NCBI RefSeq assembly: GCF_025024155.1
Contig: NW_026251721.1
Span: 1 to 64,000 of the forward strand
Direction: 5' to 3'
Origin: Gamsiella multidivaricata
Taxonomy: Eukaryota > Mortierellomycota > Mortierellomycetes > Mortierellales > Mortierellaceae
Length of the DNA: 64,000 bases
Within the stretch, counting starts at the first letter, position 1, and every line of letters starts with the position of its first letter. Under the pieces are notes generated by a model. It had not been told where the DNA came from, did no database searches, and saw only the letters and a list, made by a program, of their open reading frames with translations. A program made the position numbers and the translations under genes. Of the stretch, positions 46,398-58,804 are shown in pieces.

Positions 46398-49300
46398 ATG
46401 GACAATTCAGCTGCGAACTGTGAGCAAAAGTCTTTGGCAGGCTTATCACCCACTGATCCCGGTCTCTTTGCCTCTGGGATTGCCTTGCAGGTGAGTAACT
46501 TGACTGTATCACTCGCGTCTCGACCAGGCCCAATGCGGCGACTATGGAATCGAGCTCTTGAGCAGTATAGTGCAAGGCGCAATACGACATCTGACGACAA
46601 GAGCACAGATTCATCAATCCTGCGGAACGTCAGCTTTACTGTTGGTCCTGGCCAAGGTACATAGGACCGTTACATCGGGGGCCTTCATTTCAAAATGCAT
46701 GCGACAGTTTGCAATCTTCTTACAACCAATACTAATGTCAATGATAGTGTGCCTCATTTTGGGAGAGTCTGGCTCCGGGAAATCGACGCTGTTGAATATG
46801 ATTGCAGGAAGGGTGAATAAAAGACAGATCAAGATCTCTGGAGACATTCTTTTTAATGGTGGAAGCCCAAAAACGCACAGGAAGTTTGGTCAGGTCGGGT
46901 ACCTCCAACAGGAAGACCATCTATTGCCTTTCATCACGTATGTCTAGTATTATTTCTGCCTTAAAGGCGGTGTGGAGACGAGTTCATCTTTAACTGTTAT
47001 TAATATTCTCTTGTCTTTGTGACATTTCTTCAGGGTACGAGAGACACTGCGATTTGCAGCAGACCTGAGGATACTCTCCATGTCGAAAGAAGAGAGAGCG
47101 CAGCTAGTTGAGTCGATCATTACTGAACTCGGATTGAACAAGTGCGCTGATACCAGAGTAGGGGATGCGCAGGGGTACGAGGAGGGTCAAGGAGGGACGC
47201 GAGGTATCAGTGGGGGAGAGCGGCGACGCGTCTCGACTGCGATTCAGTTGCTGACCCGTCCAAGCATGCTCATCTGCGATGAGGTCACCTCAGGTGCGTT
47301 ATGATCGCGTTGCGCACCTGCTTCATGTAACAGAGCAACTATGGACTGACACTAATTATTTCCCCCCTCCCCCCTCCCCCATATGCGTAGGGCTGGACGC
47401 GTTCACGGCACTCGAGATTGTCAAGACGCTTGACTCGTACGCCAAATCCTCCAACAAGACAATCCTTCTTTCGATCCATCAGCCGCGCTCCGAGATCTTT
47501 CATTTGCTTTCGGCATCAGGATGTCAACTCTTGCTACTCTCGCACGGCAATGTAGTGTACGCAGGCCCTATCAATCGGCTCCTGTCGTGGTTTGTGTCGG
47601 CTGGGGTCGAGCCCTGTCCAGAGTATATGAATCCACTAGATTATGCATTGGATATTTGCAGCTCGATATCATCAGGGATATCGCCAAGTTTCGACCGTAT
47701 GGACGATCCAGATTGTTGTAGATTACCTTTTGATACAGAGAATCCGGCCTCGAACTCAATGTTCTCGGTTTTAGATCCACCGAACCTTGCTACAACCACT
47801 CAATCGCAAATCTCAACCGCTAATTGTGGGACGACGCAGGATCAGACATATGGACCACAAAACACGGATCTGGGACGACAAATTCTGGTCCTCTGCAAAC
47901 GGAACTGGCTAAACACACGAAGGGACGCGCTCATGTACTGGGGTTCGCTTGCAGTTCACATATTGCTCGCTTTTTCGGTCGCGGCTGTATTTTGGAGGCT
48001 GGATGGAGATCAAGCAGGGATTCGGGCGCGTGGGAGCGTGTGTTATCTGTTGTGTGCGTTTCAGCCATATCTCAGTATGATCTTGGCGATATACAAGGGG
48101 GTTGCGGACATGAGGGTATTTGAGAGGGAGAGGAGGGAGCGGTTGTATGGTCCGACGGCTTTCATAGTGAGCCATATGATTTGTAGCTTGCCGGTGGTTG
48201 TCGTTTATACTTCAGGTAACGGACGTAGTAATACGACATATATTTTTTTGTAGGAAAGGATAGGTTGTTGTTGCTCGAGACTGACACGAATGTTGCTGTG
48301 CTTTGTGCAGTGTATTCTCTGATCATATATATGACAGTAGGGTTTCGGACAGATGCGAGCGCGTACTTGCAATGGTATATGCTGGTCAACATTCTCTTCC
48401 AATTGATTATGTAAAGTACTAGAACGGATGCTTGACTTTTCAAGGTACAACATTTGTGTTCTTCATTAAACCCTCTTCCTCCCTCTCCTCCCGACCGTTA
48501 GATCCGCGTTGGCATTGCTATGTACAGCTCTGGAACGTAACTTTGACCGAGCGACACTTATCGGAAGCGCGTTCTTTTTACCATTTGGTAATAACTTGAA
48601 TAGTGAATTGTCCTTATGGTAGTTGTTGACACGAACTCTTGTTTAACGCGCTTTAATTCTCTTGCTTCAAGCCCTATCAGCAGGATTCATTGTTTCTTCA
48701 AGTCAAATCCCACTATTACTCCGTTGGTTCAAGTACATATCCTTCCATCGTCTCACATACCAAATCCTTATCAGTCTGGAATTCTCGGACCGTAGTTTCG
48801 ATTGCCCCTACAAGGTATTGGCAGCCAATGGTCTTGATGAGCTACCGGACCCATCAAAATGTGCTTCATGGAACGGAAATACGATTCTGCAGAGCGAATT
48901 TGAAGGTCTTGTTCGTTTCTTCCCAGGCCCGATCGCGTTACTTTTGATCCACTTCTGTGTCTATACTGTGGCGGCGTGGGCGGTTTTGTTGGCGAGACCT
49001 GTGGATCAAGTGTATGAGGCGGCTAATGGGTCTCCGATCGAGCATGCGTTCCGAGTTCTGATGAGTTTAATTTACAGCGAGAGGCGCCATATAACCAAAG
49101 CGAGTCTTAGTAACAAGCGCACTCTTGACGAGAGTAAACTGCCCGCTGGGGAAGCGCATTACGCAATGACAGAGCTGGATGAGTTGCGATTTGACGCGCT
49201 TGATGATAACAAGCATCAGGGGCAAACGCCGTCGGTGGCTATTCGAGTCGAGAATTTATCATTATCTCTGGTGCGATCAAACTGGGCAGGATACATCAGT

Positions 49301-51748
49301 GGGTGGTGGCCGGAGACGCGGCGATCTCAGGCTATGCAGAAGCCCCTGCTGCAGGACATCAGCCTCGAAATCCCACCAGCACAGCTCACTGCTATCTTAG
49401 GAGGAAGCGGCTCAGGAAAGGTGAGTGTTTTTTTTTTATGGTTGCACGCCCGCATACATGCCAACGCCACCAATTTCTGCTGACCTCTTGTTCCCGCTCC
49501 AGACGACACTGCTCAACACCCTCCTCAATAGAAACTATTCCAACATGCATGTGTCTGGCAACTTGTATTTTAACGGAATCAAGAATCCGACCATGGCCCA
49601 GACCAACGCTATGTGCGGCTATGTCCGACAAGACAATGGATTTTTGATGCCACATCTCACTGTCAGAGAGACCCTTCGGTATGCTGCAGAACTTGGAATG
49701 AGCCGCTCATTGTCGAAAGCTGAAAAGTGGGTCAAGGTTGAGGAGATCGTTGACGTGCTTGGACTACGAGGATGCGCCGATGTGATGATCGGAGGATACG
49801 GCACTATGGGATGTTCTGGAGGTCAGAAACGACGCGTGTCTATTGGTATGCAGATGGTCACAGATCCTGCATGCTTGTTCCTGGACGAACCCACCAGCGG
49901 TCTGGATGCGTTGACCGGTAAGCGATGAACAGTGGAGCATAGGATTCCAATTGGATATGATGTCGTGATGCCAGACTATTGGCGTACAAAAACAACTCAC
50001 CAATTTTTTTACTGATAGCACTTTCTTTGGTACAGCTGCTGAAGCGGATAGCAGCAAGTGGAAGAACTATTGTGTGTACAATTCACCAACCGCGAGGGGA
50101 TATCTGGGATGAGTTCGATAATGTCATTTTGCTGATGGAAGGCGGAAGACCAGCTTTTGCAGGAAAAGCAACCGAGGCAGTGAATTTCTTTGAGCGAGCA
50201 GGGCATGTCATGCCCAAACACACGAATCCTCCAGGTACGACTTTTCTCAGTGTGATCTGTATCGCGTCCGATGCACCTCGAATTGCGCCCCTCGCTTCAA
50301 CTCACTCCTACCTGCACTGTCTTATTTTCGCTAGATTTTATAGTTGACACAATATCTGTCAACTCGCGTTCTGCAGAGCTTTATGCATCATCCAGAGCGA
50401 CAACGGACGCGCTCTTTGCCTTGTATCGCGAGGAGAGCGAGAAGGAAATACAACAAACGATGGATGGCGCCAGCTTTCTGATTTCCCAGAATCAGATCCA
50501 AACGCCCGGTCGTGCTCGCGCTAGCCTTTCCAGTTCAATCAGCATCTTGACACGTCGTTCGTTCAAGAACGCGATCAGGCAACCGGGCTCCTATCTGAAC
50601 CGGATTTTACAGCCCGTTCTCATTGTGCTCCTGACGGTGATCTTCTTCTGGAGGTTGGAATCGACCTCCGTGGGCCTGCTCAACCGCTTGGGACTTTTTC
50701 ACCAATTGATGGGAGCCACACTGGCGGGGCTCATGGTTCACATCGAGGTGTTTCCGAGAGAAGTATGTTCATTGTCAGCTTGCAACTTTTCAACTGTACG
50801 AGGAAATATTGTCCCTAACATTCAGGCGTGAATTTTTTTTTCTTTGAAATCTTAGAGAGACATTGCTTTTCGCGAGGTCTCTGACGGACGATATGACGCT
50901 ACTGCATTCTTAGTTTCGTACATGATCAACGAGTTGCCGTTGTCCCTACTCAGCGCGTGCCTCTCCGCAGGGATTATCTTTCAAGTCACAGGGCTCCAGA
51001 CGAACGTCAAAAGTGTTTCTTCCATGGTGTTGGTCATGTTTGCATACATCACCACCGGAGAAAGCCTCGGTATTGCTTATTCATCCTGGTTCGTATCGAA
51101 TGGAGGCCTTGGTGTGGCGTTTATGAACTCAACGGTACGAATCATCATCCCTGAAAAGATACAGCAAGAATGAGCGTGGCTGCCTCGAGAACTCCGAACA
51201 AAAAAAGCAGCATTGTGACACAGGGATGGAAGGAGGATGTTCCGCGGCACTCCCGCCTTCTTTTCGTCTTGGACTATGTGCCTACATCCCGCTGAAACGA
51301 GGTAGTCTAACATCTCCAACTAACTGCTAATGTCTTTTTATTTCGCATCTAATAGGTGCTGTGGATGTCCTTTATGGCAGGATTTCTGACACCGAAACTG
51401 CCATGGATCCTTTGTCAGATGAACTTCGCCTCCATCTTTCGGTATTCTGCGCGAGTACTGTCTTTAAACGAGTTTCGAGGCCTGGCTATGATGACGGTAT
51501 CGACATCGGCATCAGCATCGGCATCGATCGTTCCTTCAGATATAGGTTTAATATCGAACGCATCTTTGACACAGACACCACCATCGTCGACCCCTTTTCA
51601 GAAGGGTGAGGCTGTGTTAGAATTTTTAGATTTTGCGGACCAGAGTTTGGAGCGCTGTATTGGAATAGTCTTTGGGCTGATGATGCTGTACAGGGTGATG
51701 GCCTGGGGTACCCTTGTTGCCAGGGCAAGGTCCTTGTGCTCGAGGTGA
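46398..51748 (+). CDS. Full-length ABCG-type ABC transporter (NBD-TMD-NBD-TMD)
   Basis: Twelve exons (46398-46656, 46748-46937, 47034-47293, 47391-48215, 48311-48410, 48502-48587, 48672-49420, 49503-49917, 50019-50234, 50335-50762, 50856-51134, 51356-51748) close in frame to 1399 residues. NBD1 has Walker A GESGSGKST, Q-loop YLQQED, signature ISGGERRR, Walker B LICDE followed by VTSGLDA, and H-loop SIHQPR. NBD2 has GGSGSGKTT, YVRQDN, CSGGQKRR, FLDEPTSGLDA and TIHQPR. Both ATP sites thus look intact, unlike the uneven sites of PDR-type fungal pumps. Each NBD comes before a six-helix ABC2 domain (PGSYLNRILQPVLIVLLTV in the second). It resembles two WHITE-type half transporters in tandem. Substrate (lipid, sterol or drug export) is not readable. 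Confidence 0.94.
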
Positions 51749-52715
51749 TATACGAACAGGTGTTATTGCTATAAAGGCGAAGCACATGATACTGATGATC
51801 ATGGCGATCCCGGGAATCAAAGATGCTTACTGCTTGAGGATAATAATGGGAAAGGGGGCATTGCTCGAGTGCATCTTCTCACGAGGGAAGGTCGCAATGG
51901 ACCTCAGCACCTCAGCCCACATGGCACAAGGTCCGAATCCAAATAAAGAATGCAAAAATACCTTGCCAAGTCTGTGGTCAGTACATCCATCCATCCCTCT
52001 GAAACGCTTAAAGGAACACCTCTCCCCCTCACCTCTTCTCTTGACTTTCTTCACTCTTCCTTCTTCATCCTTCCCCCCTGGCTTATTCTTCATTCATTCC
52101 TCTCTGCAGAAATCCCAGAGCTCTTAAAGGTTCGTGTTTTTTTTTTTTTTTTTTTTTTTTTTTCAAAGGGCTCAATTGGTCGCCTGTACAACCCGTGTTA
52201 GGATTGCACCAGCCGGGAGTGGGCAGGAAAAACAACGTTTCAAAAAAAGTCAGTTAAAAGATTCATAAAGCAGCAAAATGATATTCACTCATCTTTTCTT
52301 TTTGTTTTTTTGTTCATCAGGCACCATCCCTCATCTTTCGAACTTGAACAACCTGTCCTTTTCACGAATCTGATTCAACAGCAAACTCGGTCGACCTTTA
52401 TAACTTTTTTTATATTTTTTTCGGTATAAACACAAAGGTGAGCTCAGCAAGGAATTAAGTGAGACCGAGAAGGTCTCCTTCGAGGAAACTTTTCAAGCTC
52501 TGGCAAGGAGAATGGCCTAAACCTCGCGAATTCTTCGTGCTTGCTGGCAACCCACCTCAACATCACGCCTTTTGAATAGCTCAACTAAACGTCGCCCGGT
52601 TTTTCTTGCATTTCATAGGCATCCTGAATCAACTGCCTTACGCCAGTCAAACGCAGCACTCGACACCTTTTTTTTTTTTTCCCTTTTTCTTTCACTCAAC
52701 ACACATTTCTTCAAG
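51749..52715. other. Intergenic, 1 kb
   Basis: 3' flank of the ABC transporter and promoter and leader of the CaMK-like kinase. Includes a run of 27 T (52137-52163) and pyrimidine-rich blocks. No gene seen. Confidence 0.55.
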
Positions 52716-53766
52716 ATGATGAAAATCCTGGACAAGATCAAGAACCATGCCCACATCGGTCACGATCACGACGATGAACGCGCAGCAGAGGAAGCCGCAC
52801 AGCAGGAGGCGAAGCTTGCCGCAGCCGCAGCGGCCGCAGAAAAAAAGAGGGAGAAGGAGCATGGACCGAAGGTCCATCCGGAACTGCTGGAGCTCTATAC
52901 TGTCACAGACCATGTCCTCGGTGTGGGCACGTTTGCGACCGTCAAGGAGATTATCCTCAAATCGACTGGTACGTTCGAATGTCATGGGATTATCAGTCTG
53001 CGCGTGAACAAAGAAACAAAGAAAGAACGCAGCATGCAAAATGGGAGTTTTCTATTTGAGGATGGTCTGAGCGCCTTTTTTTTTGAGGTACAGATATGCA
53101 TGGTGTACTAAATGTCCCACTACACGCATCTGATGAATGATAGGCAAGTCGTACGCACTCAAGATCATTCTCAAAAAAACCCTCCAAGGAAAAGGCACTA
53201 TGCTCGACACTGAGATCTCAATCCTGTCCAAAGTCCGTCACCCGAACTGCGTATCATTGCTGGAGATGTTCGAGACCGAGGATGCCGTCTATCTGATCAC
53301 GGACCTCGCCAAGGGCGGAGAGCTTTTTGATCAACTCCTGAACAAAGGTTTCTACACTGAGGGGGATGCCGCTCGTTTGGTCCACGAGATCCTGTTGGGT
53401 GTCGAATACCTCCACAGCATGGGCATCGTCCACCGCGACTTGAAGCCGGAGAATCTGTTGTTTGAGGACAAGTCTGAGAACTCACGGCTGATGATCACGG
53501 ACTTTGGGCTGAGCAAGGTCCTTACGGGCGGAAACGATGTGCTCATGACCGCCTGCGGTACCCCTGGATATGTCGCGCCCGAAGTCCTGGAGCAGATTGG
53601 ACACGGCAAGCCTGTGGATATGTGGAGCGTCGGAGTCATCGCTTACACCCTTCTTTGCGGATACACGCCATTCTGGGGCGAAGGTAAGCAAAAAAATGAA
53701 GACGTCTTTGCCACACTGCTTTTTGAATATGGTGTGGAACTGTGGACCTTATTACTTACAACGGAC

Positions 53767-53803
<37 letters not shown>

Positions 53804-54361
53804 TGTTGTTATTGTTGTATCTCTCTGCATATAGACCAACCTTCGTTGTTCGAGAGCATCATCTCGGGAGAATACGAGTATGAGGAAGAGTACTGGAAGG
53901 ATATCTCTCAGCTCGCCAAATCATTCATCGACTCACTTCTTCGTCCTGCCAATCAAAGACCCACTGCTACCCAAGCTCTGGCCCACCCCTGGTTCCGTGC
54001 CATGTTGGAGCAAGACATGGTCACACCTGTTTCTCCCGCCGACAGCGTCAACTTGTTGCCTGGGATGCGCAAGAACTTCAATGCTCGCCAGGCCTTCAAG
54101 AAGGCCGTCCGCGCAGTCGGTCTTATCAAGAAGATGCAGGCCAACTCATCAGGATCGTCCTTTGGGTCTGGAGAAGAGAATGACGAGGTCGTTGGGGGCG
54201 GCAAGGGCCGTCCAACAAGCACGCTCAGCTTCCATGATATCGTCAGTGCTGCTCTCATAAGCAAGAAGGGCCTCAACCTGAGCGGTACCGAGGAGACTCA
54301 CGAGGAAGATGTGGAAAAGGTCAACACTGCCTTGGACGAGTTGGCCATTAAGGACGTCTAG
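52716..54361 (+). CDS. Calcium/calmodulin-dependent protein kinase (CaMKI-like)
   Basis: Exons 52716-52968, 53144-53683 and 53835-54361 close in frame to 439 residues. Residues 1-60 are His/Asp-rich then Ala/Glu/Lys-rich. The kinase domain shows glycine loop VLGVGTFATVKE, Lys in YALKIILKK, HRDLKPENLLF, DFG in ITDFGLSKV, and an activation loop LMTACGTPGYVAPE with the Thr that upstream CaMKK-type kinases phosphorylate. The kinase ends near HPWFRAML. Behind it NFNARQAFKKAVRAVGLIKK is a basic amphipathic helix typical of the autoinhibitory and calmodulin-binding segment. The tail is Gly/Ser-rich. Relatives are Aspergillus CmkA-like and yeast Cmk1/2. The second intron contains an (ATT)n repeat. 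Confidence 0.95.
53767..53803 (+). repeat. (ATT)n microsatellite in kinase intron 2
   Basis: About twelve TAT/ATT units in a row inside intron 53684-53834. It is likely length-variable between strains. Confidence 0.9.
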
Positions 54362-54726
54362 ATAGGGCAGCAACAGAAAGCGATTTGGTCCGCAGAGGAA
54401 TATACCCCCCCCCCCGTATATGGTCGACAGAGCTCGAGTATTTGGATACCATTGGCAAATTGGACGTGTCTAGGCAGAAGAGATGACGGATGAAAGATGT
54501 TTTGAATATTTCCAGTTTAATGAATAAAAAAAACCTATGTGGTCCTAATGGTCTCTAGTCTCCATCTCTCCATCTCTCCATCTTTCTTTCTGTTCCCGTC
54601 TCTTTCAAACACACAGCACATTTCCCCCCACCTCTTGACCTCCTGATTGCGTGCTTGCATGAAAATATACATGGACTCCAGCCTGCTTGTTCTCTCTTCC
54701 GGGAAAGAGAGAGAGGGATCGCCCTC
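54362..54726. other. Convergent 3' ends
   Basis: Gap between the kinase stop and the PP2A scaffold stop. Contains a C9-type run near 54405-54415, an AATAAA at about 54521-54527, and a CTCTCCAT-rich repeat near 54560. No gene seen. Confidence 0.55.
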
Positions 54727-57325
54727 TTATTGCGCGGTGATGAGCGCCTTTTGAGAGAAGAAGCGGACATCGTTGTCAGAGTCCTCACTCAGCTTGACAA
54801 GGGCTGGTCTAAGCTGCTGCTCAATGAGTGGTTTCGTGTCTGGGTTCTGCGACAGCACAGGGATCAGGGCTTCTATCGACTTGGCAACATTGAAGCGGAT
54901 ATTGGGGATCGGGTCTGAGACTAGGTTCGTGACAGTCGGCAGGATGTAGTCGCGGATCACTTCTGGTGTCACCGCTGATGCCATCGCCTATGAATACAAA
55001 GAACAGAAGAGTATGATTAGTGAGTTAGTGAGTTAGTGACATGAAAGTGTAAAAATTGAACATCAAATTCCCCAACGACAATAGCGACATCAGGGTCCGT
55101 ACCGTGATTGCAAAAATGGTAGTCATTCTGTACAGGTAGTTAGGATGTGTCCCCATGGCGAGGACCTTGGGAATAATGGTCTGCTTGGCCCACTCGACGC
55201 CAAAGACCTCTGTCAGCTTTCGGAGGTTGACCGTGGCAGCATCACGGATTGAAAACACGCTGTCGCCCAACCATGACATGCAAAGGGCTCCCAACTTCTC
55301 GTCAAAGAACTGGACTCCGAGCTGGGTTGCCAACAAGGGGATGTAATCAATGATCGCCAGTCGCACACGCCACTGCTTATCCTCTGCCAACTCGACAATT
55401 GCAGGCAACAGAGATTGCGAGAGGAGCTCAATACCAATCACTTGGTTCACAGTCTCAAGCTTTGAGATAATGTTAAGGCGCACATCCGGGAACTCGTCCT
55501 TGAGCAGCTGCAGGAACAGGGGCAAAAGATGCTCCGTCGTAGCCTCCTTTCCGAGGATGGGCGCCAGTCCGCTGATCTGCATTGCCAATGCCGCACGAAC
55601 GTGTTGCGAGGTATCCGTGACCAAATCCTTGACACAGGGCAAGATGTAGTTGAGAATCGTCTCCTGATCCACCAACTTCGCGAAACCTACAAGAAAGATA
55701 AGGATGGAGTTGATTAGCGCCCTCGTGTCAAAAAAAAAAAAAAAAAAAAAAGGAAGAGAGAGAGGGGGAGGGGGGAGGGGGGGAGGAAAAGGAAGGGTAA
55801 TAATCAAAGAGTAATCTGACTTACCAGGAACTTGTCCAGAAGCAGCTGTGCGAACCTCGGCTTCGTTATCCTTCAGTAGACGAACAAAGGCAACCACAAG
55901 ATCCTCTCGTGTAATTTCCTGGCCGACAGCAGTACTCAACTATGTTACATGTCCCAATACCATACAAATTCTGTAAGCAATAGCTAAAAATCAAAACCAG
56001 CATGGCGTCATCGGTAATGTATACTGTGGCGATAGCATTGCAATAGTGCGGATTGCTATCCATACCTTGACAAAGTTATCTGCAATCATGTAACGAACTC
56101 TCCAGGATTTATCGGCGACCATAACCTTGAGTGTCTGCAAAAAGTAGACCTTGCTCTCCTCAGGCGAGAGCTGCTCTGCAATGGCAACAAGATCGGTCAC
56201 GGTCAGCAGACGCACAGAGTCCTGCTCGTCCTGGGCCAGTTTGTTGAATAGAGGGATGATATCGGAGATGAGGTGCTCCTTGCTGAGTTTTTTGGCAAAG
56301 GTCTATTTGACAAGTATAAGCACGATGGATTTGAGTTAGTGCATCGCTCAAAGATGCCAAGGTCCACGACAGAAAGATACGTATCCAAGTACGAGTGAAT
56401 TATGTCTTACTCCAAGATGCGTGGCGGCTGCACGACGAACCATGGGGGTGTCATCCATACACAACTGTCCGAAGGCCCTATTGATGTGGTTATGAGAAGA
56501 CATCGAGGCAACAAAAGAATGAGTATCTGATCCTGTACATCTGATAGACCCATGATCCTGGCATTCAAGCGATCGCGCGTAACAACGAATGCTGTTAATG
56601 ACTCTTCTTACTTGCGCATATCTTCCTGATGTGCTGGCGAGACCAAAGCATAGCCGCAGGCATAGAGACCCGTGGCTGAAGTGCGACTCGTGAACCAATC
56701 TCCCAGGGTGAGGCGCTTAAGCAGAGGGATATAGTATTGCTCCAGCTGGGACTGACTTAACAATGGGCAGATCTTGTTCAAGGACTCGACGGCCTATGGA
56801 ACAAAAACGATACGCTTATTGTTAGTTATGATACCTATACATGAAGAAGGATGAAGTACATCGACTCTTGCAGCGTAAACACTGGTGGTAAGAGCGCGTC
56901 TTGGGCACGGTACCTTATCGCGAACCATGGTCTCCTCGACAGCAGCGAGGTTTTCCAGGGGCTGCAGCAGAATATGGGCATACTGCGCGCCTCCAATGTA
57001 CTCTACAAAGTCGCCGAGCTCTCCAGCAAGGGCCAACAAAACCTCGTCTTCATCGTCGATCGATTCTAGCAGAAAGACAGGATGGATTTAGTTTTGTGCC
57101 GCTCACATCATGTATATGCTCCCAATGTAACGGAAACGGTTGTTTGGGGTTTGGTATGTTACCATCGAGAAAGGGAATCAGCTCGTCTCGGGCACGCTGT
57201 GGGCCCAGAGCCAGGGCGATGGTATTCAGTCTCTTGATGGCGTTGAGGCGGAGACTGACATCGTCGTGACGCAGCTCATCTATCAGGATCGCGATAGGGT
57301 ACAGCTCCTCACTTTCGGGATTCAT
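54727..57325 (-). CDS. TPD3: Protein phosphatase 2A scaffold subunit A (PR65, yeast Tpd3)
   Basis: Scaffold that holds the catalytic and regulatory subunits of PP2A. Eight exons (57325-57163, 57065-56914, 56793-56612, 56477-56411, 56302-56066, 55939-55825, 55686-55103, 54987-54727) close in frame to 586 residues, close to the 589 of human PR65. It consists of HEAT repeats throughout. Diagnostic blocks include [69 protein letters not shown], and [20 protein letters not shown]. The start ATG gives [20 protein letters not shown], matching the family N-terminus. Intron 6 holds a 22-nt A run followed by a G/A-rich tract. Confidence 0.97.
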
Positions 57326-57840
57326 GACAGGCAGGCTGGATGGATGGATGAATGGATGGATGGATGGATGAATAAGCTTGATGGCAAAGGGAGAGAGAGA
57401 AAGAGAGAAAGAAAGAAAGAGATTTGTGTGTTTGAAATCTGCTTGTCTGCCGAGAATATGTACTGTACGTGAATATAGCGGTAGCGGTGGCGGTGGTAGT
57501 GATGGTGGTGCAAAGGGGCGGTTGAAGAGGATGAAGATGTCGTGATGAGAAGCGAGGCGAGTGTATTTGCATGCAGCACAACCACTTCCCCTCTTTCCCC
57601 CACCCATCCACTCTCTCACCCTCTCTCTCTCTCTCTCTTTCTCTCAACTCAACGCGCGCGCTGGAACGTGACGACAGCAATTTTTTTTTCTGGTTGTTTG
57701 TTTGCAATTAGAAAGGGGGGGAGGCCCTTGCTTTTCAGTTTATGCACCCTCCTGTCCTGCTGTCTGCTGGGGGGAATCAAAACAGACACCATTCCAGTCT
57801 CTTTTTTTTTATCTCATTCTTGCAACAAGATTTCAGCACT
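57326..57840. other. Divergent promoter between PP2A scaffold and a small gene
   Basis: Contains the TGGA tetranucleotide repeat at 57336-57372, which would lie in the leader of the PP2A scaffold transcript, followed by GA-rich and CT-rich tracts (CT repeat near 57622-57645). No further gene seen. Confidence 0.55.
57336..57372. repeat. (TGGA)n tetranucleotide repeat
   Basis: About nine TGGA-type units with two interruptions by TGAA, starting 11 bp upstream of the PP2A scaffold ATG. Confidence 0.9.
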
Positions 57841-58282
57841 ATGTCAGGCTACAATCCATATCTGGCGCCCTTGTTGGATAAGACACACGAACCCGTTTCT
57901 GGATTTAAATGGTATCTTTACAAGGGCTCGTGCGTGCACAGACCAATGACGTCAAGGTATCGATTCCACCAAGACTACTGGACTTTCCGGGTTATTCCTG
58001 AGCCAATTGGCAATTGGCTGCTATGGGGTGGGCATCCATGCAAGGTGCATTATCTTTCAGACAAGTGAGCTTGCACATGGCACCACAATGCATCAAACCA
58101 TGGGCATGGCTGGAATACAAAGCAAGAAGGAAAAGATGCTCTAGGGTTACATGTGAACACAGATGCGCAACCACAAAGACGCATGTGTGCGTGTGCGTGC
58201 GCTTGTGCGTATTTCTGCTGCGTGCTTGTGTGTGTTTGGGTGTCCCAGGCACGGTATGGTACAAGGGCGTTGTTCCTTTTGA
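57841..58282 (+). CDS. Small conserved-looking protein, unrecognised
   Basis: I do not recognise this gene. Exon 1 from ATG 57841 reads MSGYNPYLAPLLDKTHEPVS, then a soluble stretch rich in Trp, Tyr, Pro and Arg (RYRFHQDYWTFRVIPEPIGN, WLLWGGHPC). The preferred model uses donor GTGAGC at 58065 and acceptor TCCCAG at 58248, giving exons 57841-58064 and 58249-58282 and 85 residues ending in RCSF. An alternative acceptor at 58290-58291 would give a longer tail ending near 58394 (TYHRTGLGVFSIAVTSLRYM). There is no signal peptide. The size and aromatic composition would fit a small mitochondrial complex subunit, but that is only a guess. It is divergent from the PP2A scaffold gene. Confidence 0.5.
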
Positions 58283-58804
58283 CTTGACAAGAATGAATAC
58301 ATACCATCGGACTGGGCTAGGTGTCTTTTCTATCGCTGTCACTTCGTTGAGATACATGACATGTACCCGGAAGAGGAGCATGAAGATGGAGTGAAGAATG
58401 CCTGTTTTTTATTATATTTCGGGATTTTTTTCCTTTTGAGCTGGGCGTAAGCAGAAAAGCCAAAAAAAAAAAAAAAAAGAGAAAAAAGTGTGTTGACCTT
58501 GGTCTGATCGAGTTTCTTCATCTCTCTTTTCGTTCTTCTTTCTCCCGTCGACAAAAGGCAACCCTCCTCACCTCTCTCTCGTTCGCACTTAATATCCTCC
58601 ATGACTTGCGCCTTCCTCTCGTCCTCATCGCTCTGCTCCACCCTCTCTTGCCTTCACTCGTTTCTCCACTCGCAATCCTATTCAGATTCAAAGTGAACAA
58701 CAGCATTCTTCCTGTCTTTTGTTGACACCTCCCATTGCTCCTGAATCTCGTCTTCCCGCGTGTCGGATCGCATTCAACTCTCACAGGATACTCGCACCAC
58801 CACT
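58283..58804. other. Intergenic, 0.5 kb
   Basis: 3' flank of the small gene (which may extend to 58394 in the alternative splice model), a 16-A run near 58463-58478, and a pyrimidine-rich leader for the WNK gene. Confidence 0.5.
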
